DNA from: UBA2033 sp035345875
Lineage (GTDB): Bacteria > Spirochaetota > Leptospiria > Leptospirales > Leptospiraceae
DNA: 64,000 nucleotides
Assembly (NCBI GenBank): GCA_035345875.1
Contig: DAORDH010000004.1
Coordinates: forward strand, 186,001 to 250,000
Reading direction: 5' to 3'
Part shown: positions 33,684-42,834 of the stretch, in pieces
How positions within the stretch are numbered: the stretch's first letter is position 1
Layout of the letters: every line of letters starts with the position of its first letter
Program-made: the position numbers and the translations under genes
Notes under the pieces: model-generated
What the model saw: only the letters and a program-made list of their open reading frames with translations
Told to the model about the DNA's origin: nothing
The model's database searches: none

Positions 33684-35396
33684 TCATCCCAAATATTCCA
33701 TTAAAACAAATGTAAGGTCATCGTCTAATCGCTCTTTACCTCCGGAGTATTCGGTGACAGAGGAAAAGATTTTCTCCGAAATGGCATAAACATCTTCCTT
33801 AGCAGAATCGAGAATCATTTGAATCATTCTTTCTTCAGAAAATAACTCAGAAGAATCTGCCTTTTTTGCGTCAATCACTCCATCTGTATAAATAACAATC
33901 CTATCCCCAGGAGTTAATCGATATTCAACCTCCTCTGCATCTGGCTCTTTAAGAGCCATTATGATTTTTCCGCGACCATTTAAACGAATTACTTCTCCAT
34001 TATTTTTGATGATCATTACTGGAAAATGTCCGGCTCTAGCAGTTCTCAATTTTCCTCTAGAGAGATTAATATGGATTAGGCTCGCTGTGATAAAGTTCTT
34101 ACCTAATTTGTCATAGATAGATTTATATATAAAAGTAAGTGATTCCATCAATTTATGTGTATGTTCATACCAAAATGTTAGAGACATTTTCACCATTGCT
34201 GCAAGTAAAGCAGCAGGAACGCCATGCCCAGAAACATCACAGAGAAAAAATCCAAAGCTATTTTTGTGCTTATTGTATCTCAAATCAAAGAAGTCACCAC
34301 CTAACTTCATCATTGGATGATACTTAACGGCTATTTTCAACTGCGGTATATCCGGAATTGCCGCTGGTAGTAGAGAATCTTGAATTCTTCCAGCCATTTC
34401 AATTTGCTTTTCCATTTCTCTTTTTTGCTCTTCAATAATCAAAGTTCGCTCAATGACTTTTCTTTCTAGTTCTTGATTTGCAATGTCTTTCATTTTCTCA
34501 ATTGTTTTTAAATTTTCAATCGCAGAATTCTGAGCAATAGATCTTTCTCGCATAACGGTCACTGCAAAGTAGGCAATTATAGTAACAACGGCGATATACA
34601 TATCTAATAAAATCAGGGAATCATTTAAAGAGACTTTTTCATTTAAATAGACTGCAAAGGGTCCTTCCCCCTTAACTGTTTTATACACAGCAAGACCCGA
34701 TAGAAATACTATAGATGTTGTTGCTGCATATTTTTTGAATCTAAGACTTGCCCATACAATAAATGGAAATGGTAAATAAGCTAAAGGAAATTTAGCTCTG
34801 AATGCTAAGATTGATGAAACAAATGTGCATACCAAAATTACAAGTAACTCCATGTATCGATAAAATGGGAACCTCATATCGGGTGGTTCAGACCAACTCA
34901 GTAAAAAAGGAGCTACAATAATAAAACCTTGCATCTCACCCGCACACCAAGTTGCCAAAACATTCCAATACACAGACTCAGGGACAAACCCAAAAATGAG
35001 AAGAGAAGTCACTCCAGTGAATGCACTAAATAAAGAACCCGGAAGAGTGCATGCATACAAAAACTTCATTAGATTTCGAATAGAGTCAAAGATCCGTTCA
35101 GATCCTACAAGGCGCATCAGTAAAAAATAATTTATAATAACACCAAATGTATTTCCAAATCCTATGAGAAGCGAGGTTGGAATGTGCGGATTATTCATGT
35201 AATTCGCAACTGTTGCACCTATAAAAATTCCAGGTATAGCAGACTTTCCAATTAATACGATCGCAGTAAATGCAATTCCCTCAGGCGGCCAAACAGGAGA
35301 TACTTGCGAATTTAAAAAGGCTAGAAAAAATCCAAGTTTCGCGCCCAATACATAACTGATCGCAATTAAAAATGTTTTTAAAATTTGTTTAGCCAT
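33684..35396 (-). CDS. MASE1 membrane sensor with SpoIIE/RsbU-type phosphatase domain
   Basis: 570 aa. The first ~280 residues form about eight membrane helices of the MASE1 type (AFLNSQVSPVWPPEGIAFTA is its signature). A coiled coil (~285-335) joins it to a PP2C-like SpoIIE domain: MKLGGDFFDL, CDVSGHGVPAALLAAMVKM, IVIYTDGVIDAK and DDDLTFVLM, all metal-binding Asp residues present. It should dephosphorylate a STAS antagonist in response to a membrane signal. The ATG is very close to its GGAG. The gene converges with the TPR gene and follows the receiver gene at 35465. Confidence 0.92.
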   Translation of the reverse strand: MAKQILKTFLIAISYVLGAKLGFFLAFLNSQVSPVWPPEGIAFTAIVLIGKSAIPGIFIGATVANYMNNPHIPTSLLIGFGNTFGVIINYFLLMRLVGSERIFDSIRNLMKFLYACTLPGSLFSAFTGVTSLLIFGFVPESVYWNVLATWCAGEMQGFIIVAPFLLSWSEPPDMRFPFYRYMELLVILVCTFVSSILAFRAKFPLAYLPFPFIVWASLRFKKYAATTSIVFLSGLAVYKTVKGEGPFAVYLNEKVSLNDSLILLDMYIAVVTIIAYFAVTVMRERSIAQNSAIENLKTIEKMKDIANQELERKVIERTLIIEEQKREMEKQIEMAGRIQDSLLPAAIPDIPQLKIAVKYHPMMKLGGDFFDLRYNKHKNSFGFFLCDVSGHGVPAALLAAMVKMSLTFWYEHTHKLMESLTFIYKSIYDKLGKNFITASLIHINLSRGKLRTARAGHFPVMIIKNNGEVIRLNGRGKIIMALKEPDAEEVEYRLTPGDRIVIYTDGVIDAKKADSSELFSEERMIQMILDSAKEDVYAISEKIFSSVTEYSGGKERLDDDLTFVLMEYLG

Positions 35397-35464
35397 AGCT
35401 CCAGTTTGAAAAGCTATTATATAGTCATTGAGTATAACCTTGTCTAGTCAAAAATATTTTTCAA

Positions 35465-35866
35465 TCAAAGACTTTCTTCGAACTTCTTATTATTCACAAG
35501 CTGGGTAGGGAAAAAAATCACTTCGCCTCGTTTGAGCGGAACCTTTGGAATCATCCAACCCACCCCTGCAAAAAAAGGCAAAATATATTTACTAAAAAAC
35601 ATTACTCCAGGGAAATCAAATCCGGTCGTCGCAATGATAATATTTCCTTTATAACCTGATTTAAAAATTTTTCGAACTAAAAACAAGCCAGAAGTTTGTG
35701 TCTCCATTGTAATATCACTGATTACTGTATGGTAATTTCCTCTCTGAAATTTCTCCCATCCTTCCTTCGCATCATAAGCTCTTTCGGTTTCAATTTTTTT
35801 TGAATCGAAAAAAGCCTTTAGATTATTCGCATAACGATCATTATCATCTACAATTAATATTTTCAT
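35465..35866 (-). CDS. Receiver-domain response regulator (stand-alone)
   Basis: 133 aa, one CheY-like domain. Acidic pair in ILIVDDNDRY, phosphoacceptor in HTVISDITM, conserved Thr in IIATTG and Lys in GWMIPKVPL. The helix 4 region (GFDFPGVMFFSKYILPFFAGVGW) is longer and more hydrophobic than in CheY. No output domain. The start overlaps the end of the beta-lactamase-fold gene by ATGA, and the MASE1-SpoIIE gene follows by 68 bp, so the receiver and the phosphatase may be linked. Confidence 0.88.
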   Translation of the reverse strand: MKILIVDDNDRYANNLKAFFDSKKIETERAYDAKEGWEKFQRGNYHTVISDITMETQTSGLFLVRKIFKSGYKGNIIIATTGFDFPGVMFFSKYILPFFAGVGWMIPKVPLKRGEVIFFPTQLVNNKKFEESL

Positions 35867-37233
35867 TCATAAACCCTTTCATAAAATCCTGCATAATTTG
35901 AAACTCCGAGTATTGCTTGTGTCAAAGGATGGTAAGTAAATTCATAAGAACCGGGTCCTCCTGGTCCTCCAAATACATTGATTGTGCTTGGAGGTAAAAA
36001 TATTTGCCCTCCCCCTTCTGGTTGAAAATAAAGCTTAGCATCTTTATAAAAGACAGTTGCTTTCTTTCCTGTGAGTGGGTTTTTATAATTTCCAACGTAT
36101 CTTTGATACACTTCCTCACTAGGATAAGTATCTCCTGTTTTGTGAATCGGTATTTCGGATCCAACAATAGCGGAAGCTAAATCGCCTAACTTCCATTGCA
36201 TAATGACTAGTTGAGTCATCAAATTATCATCATACTCCTGAGGGTTCGACAAGTAGAAAACTGCTACATCATACTTAGGAAACATTTGCACCCATGCAGC
36301 CACATAATTTGCTCCCCCTATGTGAAAAAAAGTTGTTACACCTTCTTCATCCCTCTCTGTTCTCCATGCTAATCCACAATATTTCTTTGTTTTAGCAAAT
36401 GCTGGAAGCGGCGTTTGAACTTGAATCATTTTGTTAACAGTTTCAGGTTTTAGAACTTGAACGCCTGTAACAGATTTCCCTTCATTTAGCCACATAGACG
36501 CATAACGTCCCATATCAATTAAATTTGTCTGAATTCCGCCCGCGCCTTGCACTATGGGACTAGCAAAAGATGCATCCATCCCTATTTTTGCAAAAATTTC
36601 TTCCTCAATGATTTGCTTTAATGGCTTATTATAAACTTTTTCCAGGATTACACCCAAAGTCATAAATCCATAATTTGAATAACGATAGTGATATCCTGCT
36701 GGATAAATTTGACCTGTAATATTAAAAGGAAGCCCTGTAATGACAGATGGAATGACTTCCGGATTCTGGTAATAGCGTAAATCTGGCATACCCGAAGTAT
36801 GAGAAAGCAAATGTCGAATCGTAACTGGCTTTGATTTTAATTCAGATTTTTCTAATTTTAATCCAGGTATATATTTACTAACAGGTGCATCTAGTTCGAT
36901 GAGACCTTTCTCGATCGCTTGCATCACCATTGTCCCAGTAAAAGTTTTTGTGATAGAACCAAGACCGTAGTTGGTTCTATCTGTAGTGCCTAGTTTGTAG
37001 CTATAAACTAATTCACTTCCCTTTACGACTCCAACAGCAATGGATGGGAAGACTTTTGAAGAATAATTATAACTTAACCACCCTTCAAGACTTTGTTTAA
37101 TTCTAGCGACCTTGGTTTCGTCTACCGTTCCTTTCTTTTTTAAAAATGCCGTTTGGTATTTTTCGATAGCAGTGTCTGTCTGACATAAATTTACAATAAT
37201 TAAGATTAGAAATAATCTAAACTTAATCGGCAT
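35863..37233 (-). CDS. Beta-lactamase-fold serine hydrolase (class C/PBP-like), exported
   Basis: 456 aa. N-terminal hydrophobic signal (RLFLILIIVNLC, possible lipobox). The three active-site motifs are present: GSITKTFTG (SxxK), YRYSNYGF (YxN) and FFHIGGANY (HxG in place of KTG). A C-terminal beta-rich domain (~370-456: NYKNPLTGKKATVFYKDAKL) is like that of esterase/D-aminopeptidase members. It should hydrolyse peptides or esters in the periplasm; drug resistance cannot be inferred. The start overlaps the upstream paralogue by 11 bp. Confidence 0.9.
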   Translation of the reverse strand: MPIKFRLFLILIIVNLCQTDTAIEKYQTAFLKKKGTVDETKVARIKQSLEGWLSYNYSSKVFPSIAVGVVKGSELVYSYKLGTTDRTNYGLGSITKTFTGTMVMQAIEKGLIELDAPVSKYIPGLKLEKSELKSKPVTIRHLLSHTSGMPDLRYYQNPEVIPSVITGLPFNITGQIYPAGYHYRYSNYGFMTLGVILEKVYNKPLKQIIEEEIFAKIGMDASFASPIVQGAGGIQTNLIDMGRYASMWLNEGKSVTGVQVLKPETVNKMIQVQTPLPAFAKTKKYCGLAWRTERDEEGVTTFFHIGGANYVAAWVQMFPKYDVAVFYLSNPQEYDDNLMTQLVIMQWKLGDLASAIVGSEIPIHKTGDTYPSEEVYQRYVGNYKNPLTGKKATVFYKDAKLYFQPEGGGQIFLPPSTINVFGGPGGPGSYEFTYHPLTQAILGVSNYAGFYERVYE

Positions 37234-38365
37234 CTGGAAATAAATCTTCTTGGTCTTCTAGAAAACTTACAGTAGCCAGTTCTGTTTCCGGTTGCATTGG
37301 CAATTTATCCAACAGTTCTAAATATTTTGTAGCGAGAGCATTCATTTGTCCCTGATAGGATGAGAAACCTGCTGCTTTATAAGAAGGGGGATTGCATAAT
37401 TGAATGATAAAAGATTTAGTCTGTGGCATTACGCGTAAATCTGCAAAAATTCCATTCCACAAACCAGTATGATAAAACATCTTTACTAAATTATTCTCAC
37501 GCGTTACCCGCCATCCTAGACCATAGTATTCCATGTTAGATGTCTTAGGCATAAAATCAGGTGCCTTAAAAATCTTTTTAATTTTAGAAGACTGGATAAT
37601 CGATTGATCTTTGTATTTTCCATCTCTTAAATATACGGAAGCAAAATTAGCAAGGTCCCTTGCAGATACAGCAATACCTGATGCTCCATCTGCATTGGAA
37701 CTTACCATAGAATCATCCATATCGAGTGGGAAGAAAATATTTTCGCGGATATAAGTTGCATAGCTTTGCCCAGAAACTTTTTCTATAATGTTCGCTAACA
37801 AACGATAGTTGTAATTGGAATACATAAACTTTGCACCGGCTGCATAAATCTGTCGTGCGCCAATGTATGGAATTCCGGAAGTATGATTCAGAAGATGACG
37901 AACTGTAATTGGTTTTCCTTCTATTGGAGGAAATTGTTTGGCATATTCAGGAATATATTTTTCAATTGGGTCTGTTAATTTTAACATACCGGAATCGGAT
38001 AGCTGAATGATTGCCATACTCGTAAATGGCTTCGTAACAGAAGCTAGAGAGAGAGGAGTGGAATTTTTAAAAACTTCATTTACCTCAAAAACTAGGTTTT
38101 GTTTGTAATAAATAGCAACGGATGATCCCTGAATATAATTATGACTGACTGCACTTTGTGCAAGTGCTGCCATTGCTTTTTCCAATTTAACTAGCTCTTT
38201 GCGAATTTCTCGTTCAGATGCTTCCATTTCTTGCTTTTTAGTGGAGAGCTTCTTAGCAGTCAAATCGGGAGATAAGCCTTCATCCTCCGGTGTAATATTT
38301 CCCACAATCGGAGATAAAAATAGCATTATGGATATAAATGTGTGTCGTAGTTTTGAATTTTTCAA
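37223..38365 (-). CDS. Beta-lactamase-fold serine hydrolase, exported (upstream paralogue)
   Basis: 380 aa from a TTG start (38365); no ATG precedes the signal peptide (LRHTFISIMLFLSPIVG). A coiled-coil spacer (KKQEMEASEREIRKELVKL) precedes the enzyme: ASVTKPFTSM (SxxK), FMYSNYNYRL (YxN), FYHTGLWNG (HTG). It lacks the C-terminal beta domain of its neighbour. The two are unequal tandem paralogues in one operon that continues into the receiver gene. Confidence 0.88.
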   Translation of the reverse strand: MKNSKLRHTFISIMLFLSPIVGNITPEDEGLSPDLTAKKLSTKKQEMEASEREIRKELVKLEKAMAALAQSAVSHNYIQGSSVAIYYKQNLVFEVNEVFKNSTPLSLASVTKPFTSMAIIQLSDSGMLKLTDPIEKYIPEYAKQFPPIEGKPITVRHLLNHTSGIPYIGARQIYAAGAKFMYSNYNYRLLANIIEKVSGQSYATYIRENIFFPLDMDDSMVSSNADGASGIAVSARDLANFASVYLRDGKYKDQSIIQSSKIKKIFKAPDFMPKTSNMEYYGLGWRVTRENNLVKMFYHTGLWNGIFADLRVMPQTKSFIIQLCNPPSYKAAGFSSYQGQMNALATKYLELLDKLPMQPETELATVSFLEDQEDLFPDAD

Positions 38366-38746
38366 GGTTAGAATCTGCCTATATTTAGTAGATTATAGAT
38401 ATTTGAGACATAATTTTGATGTAGTATAGTTACCTCTTACGTATATTATCGAACCTTGTACACTGTCAACCCATTTAAATTTGCAATGTTTAGCTCAATC
38501 CAAGGGAAATGGCGATATTACCCTATTCCTATCGAATCTCTTGCAGAGGAATCTAAAATAATTTTTATGAATTGCTTGCTTTCCAAATAGATTTCCGATA
38601 CTGTAAAAGATTCAAGACCTATTTTTGATCTGCCAACCCAGTTAATTTTAAAACAAAGATTCCATCTATTCTGTGGTTTGGAGGTTTAAAAACCTTTATG
38701 AATTCAAAGCAGGTTTGATTTTTATTATTCCAGAGAGGGGTAAGAT
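38366..38746. other. Intergenic region between divergent genes
   Basis: About 380 bp between the beta-lactamase operon and the plus-strand gene at 38747. It must hold two divergent promoters but no clear box pair stands out. I see no gene, tRNA or strong hairpin. Confidence 0.5.
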
Positions 38747-39511
38747 ATGGAGTCTAGCTTTAAACCAAAACCAATTCTAAATCGAAATGAGCTAAGACAG
38801 ATCAAACAATCTAGGACTCGCGTAGAAGGGAAAAAAGTAATTACAGATGATGTAAGAAAACTTAAATCTTTAAAGGTCACACCAGATCTCGCCCCGGATG
38901 AGGCTATTAATTACTACAAAGAACCAATCTGGATTGAATACTACATTCCCAAAGAGTCTAGGTTTGCTCTCGAGACAAAGTATTTGTATATTCTTTTAAT
39001 TCCACCTACCCCACGCCCAATTGATGAAATTTTAATCAAGGCTCAAAAAGAGGACACTTTCATCAACCTACTCGAACTTTCTAATTCAAAAGAAAAATAC
39101 GCAGAAGTTATAAATAAATCCTACCGAAATAGTCTTTCGATTTTAGAGACTATCTCAGACAATTTAGATCAATACAAAGAATCGAATAATGCTGAGTTTT
39201 TAAAAATTGCAGTCTATCTGACAGAAACACTCATGTTAACAGAACCAACTCTCGCTACATTAGAAGTATTAGGAGAATATTCTGTACACAATTTAATCTG
39301 GCTCATTAAACGCTTAAATAAAGGAGGAGTTTTGTTTTCACTAGAAGACAGAACGATATCTCTTCTAATCAAAAGGCGAAATGAGTTTTTTGAAGAAAAT
39401 GATTATCCTGTTGATGATGATTTTGAATTGCTTTCTGCACTTTTTTTTGAACAAGCTTACCCTCATAGAGGTGCAGAAGAGTTACAAGCTCAGGACTTCC
39501 TTTTAGATTAA
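38747..39511 (+). CDS. Protein of unknown function before the SpoIIE pair
   Basis: 254 aa, soluble, no signal peptide. Basic N-terminus (ELRQIKQSRTRVEGKKVITDD), then a mixed alpha/beta body with PIWIEYYIPKESRFALETKY and a helical C-terminal half ending in the acidic AEELQAQDFLLD. AGAGGGG lies upstream of the ATG at 6 nt. It precedes the large SpoIIE gene by about 100 bp in the same direction and may share its transcript. Family not recognised. Confidence 0.6.
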   Translation: MESSFKPKPILNRNELRQIKQSRTRVEGKKVITDDVRKLKSLKVTPDLAPDEAINYYKEPIWIEYYIPKESRFALETKYLYILLIPPTPRPIDEILIKAQKEDTFINLLELSNSKEKYAEVINKSYRNSLSILETISDNLDQYKESNNAEFLKIAVYLTETLMLTEPTLATLEVLGEYSVHNLIWLIKRLNKGGVLFSLEDRTISLLIKRRNEFFEENDYPVDDDFELLSALFFEQAYPHRGAEELQAQDFLLD

Positions 39512-39617
39512 TCTTATCATTTTTTTTCTCTTTTAAAAAAATCTTTGGTTGATTTTTAAAAAGCGTCTGCCATAATCTGCCTCTGTCTTTTTAGGTTAAA
39601 GGCTTTTGGAGAAATTA

Positions 39618-42600
39618 ATGACATTTTTGCACTCGATATACGATTCAATTTATTTCAATTATCTATCGTTCGGAACTCTACTCAGCTTTATTTTTACTAT
39701 TCTACTTGGTATCTACTTAATTACTCTCCCAGGAAAGTCTAAGAGCACATTTCATTTAGGCTTGGGCTTTGTTTTTATGGGTTTATTTAATCTATCTTAT
39801 GTATTTGCAGCAATGATCTATCAACCGTTTGCAGCGTTTCACCGATGGGGTTCTGTTGGATTCATTTTACCAGGAATTCTTCATATAATACAATGGATCT
39901 TTTATTTTCCTGAAGACTCTTTTACTAAAGTAAGAAAAACTTTTCAATATACACAATGGATAATTGCCATCATTGTAGAAATTATTTTTATATACGTTAG
40001 TTTACATTCTAATACCAAATTTCATTTCACAGGTCACTATTGGGACTTTGATGCAGAATGGGTAAGTAAAGTTGTAGGAATCGTTATCTTTGGTTATATT
40101 TTATTAGTCCCTGCAGTTGGTATTTGGAAAACGGTAGTCGTTAAGACCCACGAAAGATGGGCTATTCTACAAATCACAATTGCAATCATGGTTGCAGCTA
40201 TTGTTCCAGCTTTTATGAATATACTAAGTAGAGATGGGATATTAGATAGAGGTATATTTTTAACGTCTTATGTTTTATTTACAGTATTTGGATTTTTCTT
40301 CGTAGTGATTATTTTTATCAATGAAACAAATGATAGAACCACATTCATGGCAAAGATTGTTGGAGTAACTTTGGTTACTTTCTTATTACTTATGCAAGGA
40401 ATGAGTTTCGCTTCTATGCAAGATAAAGAAGTGGAATACGATAATATCCGAATCGAGAACATTCATCGCTATCTAGAAGGTGGAACAAAACATGCGGATA
40501 TGCAGTATATTTTAGATTTGAGGCAGGAGAATCCTGAAGTGCAAAAGACTGATTATGAAGATATTGACAACTTAGATCTAGCACTCATTCAACAGGATTT
40601 CAAAAATAGTTTAGTATACGAACAGATAAAAGAACTTCCTGTTGAAAATTTTCAAACCAGTTTAGCAACTCTTCTTTCTACGACTCACGAAGAGTTTAGT
40701 GGTTACAAAAATTCAATTTTGGAATTTGTAGAAGCGAATAAAGGTTTGAGTAATGAAGATCTTAAAGCAAATCTATTCCCCTATTTCGAAAAACTAAACA
40801 AACTTGCCTTTATAGCTACTACTAAAATTGGAAACTTTGCAGATAAAGACTTTTGCTCGGAAACAACGAAGTATTTAAAAAACAATAAAGACCTTATACA
40901 ATTCAGAGATGTCATTTTTGTTCATCTACAAGACTGTAATTGGAATCGAAGTTACCTAGAGCCAGCAAAATTAAAAAGAGAAATCAATAAATATTTACGT
41001 TACTTTAAGCCGGCGATGACAAGACATTATCGAAAAAGTATAGATGGAAGCAAACACTACGTAGCCTATATTCACTACAATTCAGCAAAGAAAAGTATAA
41101 CTGAAATTGGATTTTCTTACATTGCTTACAGGAAATATTTACATCCTGCAGCCAAATCTCAAATTATCATATTATTTATTGTTTTAGTTATTATTTTAGG
41201 CGTATTCCCACTCTTCTTTAAAGGAAGTTTAATCAATCCACTGATGAGTTTACTCAGAGGAGTTGCAAAGGTGAATTCAGGAAATTTGGATGTAGTTGTA
41301 AAAGTTAAAGTCCAAGATGAGATTGGTTTTTTATCCCAATCATTCAACTCTATGGTTGATTCAATCAAGCAAGCTCGAAAGGAATTGCAAGACTATGCTG
41401 ATAACCTTGAAGAAAAAGTAAAAGAAAGAACAAAAGAAGTGCAAGAGAAAATGGAAGAAGTTCAGAAGTTAAAGATACAACAAGATGGAGACTACTTCTT
41501 AACTTCCCTTCTCGCAAAACCGCTTTTCTTCAATGCGAATAAATCAAAATATGTAACAACAGATTTTATCATTCACCAAAAGAAACGATTTGAATTTAGA
41601 AACAAAGTTGCAGATCTAGGTGGAGATATTTGTATCACTGGAAATCTTAAATTTGGAACTCCTGAAAAATTTAAACGTTATACAATGGCAATGAATGGTG
41701 ATGCAATGGGAAAATCAATGCAGGGAGCAGGAGGATCTCTTGTGATGGGAGTCGTTATGAATTCAATCATGGCAAGATCAGCCGCAAATAAAAGGATTTT
41801 AGAACTGACTCCTGAACAATGGCTAACTGATGTCTACCATGAAGTAAATTCGGTATTTAAGTCCTTCAATGGAACAATGGTTATTTCAGCAACAGTTCTA
41901 TTAATTGATGATGAATCCGGGGAAATGCTTTATTGGAATGCAGAGCATCCTTTTACAATTCTATATAGAGATGAAAAGGCAAACTTTATTGAAGATGGTC
42001 TTAGACTCAGGAAACTAGGTCTTGATTCTGAATATGAATTCGCCGTTTATAAATTTCAATTGGTTCCAGGTGATATCGTAATACTCGCGTCTGACGGTAG
42101 AGATGATATTGATCTGACTCCAAATGAGCCGGTCAGAACGATTAATGATGATGAAACAATGATCTTATCTGTCGTTGATGAAGCAAAATGTTCAATTTTA
42201 GAAATTGAGAGAATTCTACAGACGAGGGGAGATTTAACAGATGATTTATCTATCTTAAGAATTGATTACAAAATAAATATGCCAGCTGAGGAAGCACAAA
42301 GCCCAATGTCACTCACTCCATCTTTTGAAGAGAAGGAAATTAGCAATCAAATCAATGTAAATGAAATCTATTCACAGAGTAAAAAATTATATCAAGCGGG
42401 TGAAATAGAAAAGGCGTTAGAGTTATTGGCGAATGCATACACAGTTGAGCAAAATAATCAAAAATTAAATAAACTTTTAGGTCTACTCAGTCTAAAAGGA
42501 AAAGATTATGATACTGCTGTTAGAGTTTTAAGTCAATATCTCAGTCAAGATCCAGATACCGATGAGATTTGGTATTACCTTTCTATCGCACAGAAGAAAA

Positions 42601-42812
42601 TGGGCAACTATCTTTCTTCTCTTGAAGCAGCGAAGAAGGTTTATGAATTACAACCAAATAACATAAGTAATCTTGTGAATCTTTCTGATTTATATCGTTT
42701 AAATGGAAATTATATCGAAGCGAAAATCTTTTCTGAAAAGGTTCTAGTTCTAGATTCCGAAAATAAAAACGCTAAGAAGATACTAAATGTATTAAACAGC
42801 ATGAATAATTAG
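39618..42812 (+). CDS. 7TM-HAMP-SpoIIE phosphatase with TPR tail, copy 1
   Basis: 1064 aa from the ATG at 39618 (GGAG 6 nt upstream); an earlier TTG lacks a site. About seven membrane helices (~10-240), an eighth near 255, an extracellular domain, a further helix (IIILFIVLVIILGVFPLFF), HAMP (NPLMSLLRGVAKVNSGNLDV), a coiled coil with VKERTKEVQEKMEEVQK, then a SpoIIE phosphatase (~640-890: DLGGDICITG, MNGDAMGKSMQG, ILASDGRDDIDL, TDDLSILRI). TPR repeats fill ~915-1065. Metal-ligand Asp residues are kept, but the usual GDVSGHG loop reads GDAMGKS. It should sense an external cue and dephosphorylate a STAS-type target. Confidence 0.9.
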   Translation: MTFLHSIYDSIYFNYLSFGTLLSFIFTILLGIYLITLPGKSKSTFHLGLGFVFMGLFNLSYVFAAMIYQPFAAFHRWGSVGFILPGILHIIQWIFYFPEDSFTKVRKTFQYTQWIIAIIVEIIFIYVSLHSNTKFHFTGHYWDFDAEWVSKVVGIVIFGYILLVPAVGIWKTVVVKTHERWAILQITIAIMVAAIVPAFMNILSRDGILDRGIFLTSYVLFTVFGFFFVVIIFINETNDRTTFMAKIVGVTLVTFLLLMQGMSFASMQDKEVEYDNIRIENIHRYLEGGTKHADMQYILDLRQENPEVQKTDYEDIDNLDLALIQQDFKNSLVYEQIKELPVENFQTSLATLLSTTHEEFSGYKNSILEFVEANKGLSNEDLKANLFPYFEKLNKLAFIATTKIGNFADKDFCSETTKYLKNNKDLIQFRDVIFVHLQDCNWNRSYLEPAKLKREINKYLRYFKPAMTRHYRKSIDGSKHYVAYIHYNSAKKSITEIGFSYIAYRKYLHPAAKSQIIILFIVLVIILGVFPLFFKGSLINPLMSLLRGVAKVNSGNLDVVVKVKVQDEIGFLSQSFNSMVDSIKQARKELQDYADNLEEKVKERTKEVQEKMEEVQKLKIQQDGDYFLTSLLAKPLFFNANKSKYVTTDFIIHQKKRFEFRNKVADLGGDICITGNLKFGTPEKFKRYTMAMNGDAMGKSMQGAGGSLVMGVVMNSIMARSAANKRILELTPEQWLTDVYHEVNSVFKSFNGTMVISATVLLIDDESGEMLYWNAEHPFTILYRDEKANFIEDGLRLRKLGLDSEYEFAVYKFQLVPGDIVILASDGRDDIDLTPNEPVRTINDDETMILSVVDEAKCSILEIERILQTRGDLTDDLSILRIDYKINMPAEEAQSPMSLTPSFEEKEISNQINVNEIYSQSKKLYQAGEIEKALELLANAYTVEQNNQKLNKLLGLLSLKGKDYDTAVRVLSQYLSQDPDTDEIWYYLSIAQKKMGNYLSSLEAAKKVYELQPNNISNLVNLSDLYRLNGNYIEAKIFSEKVLVLDSENKNAKKILNVLNSMNN

Positions 42813-42834
42813 TATAGATAGCAGGGAATACTAC

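Noticed and set aside
35863..38365. Antibiotic-resistance beta-lactamases
   Set aside because: The fold and motifs fit, but so do esterases and peptidases of the same family; tandem chromosomal copies with HxG/HTG motifs do not show resistance.
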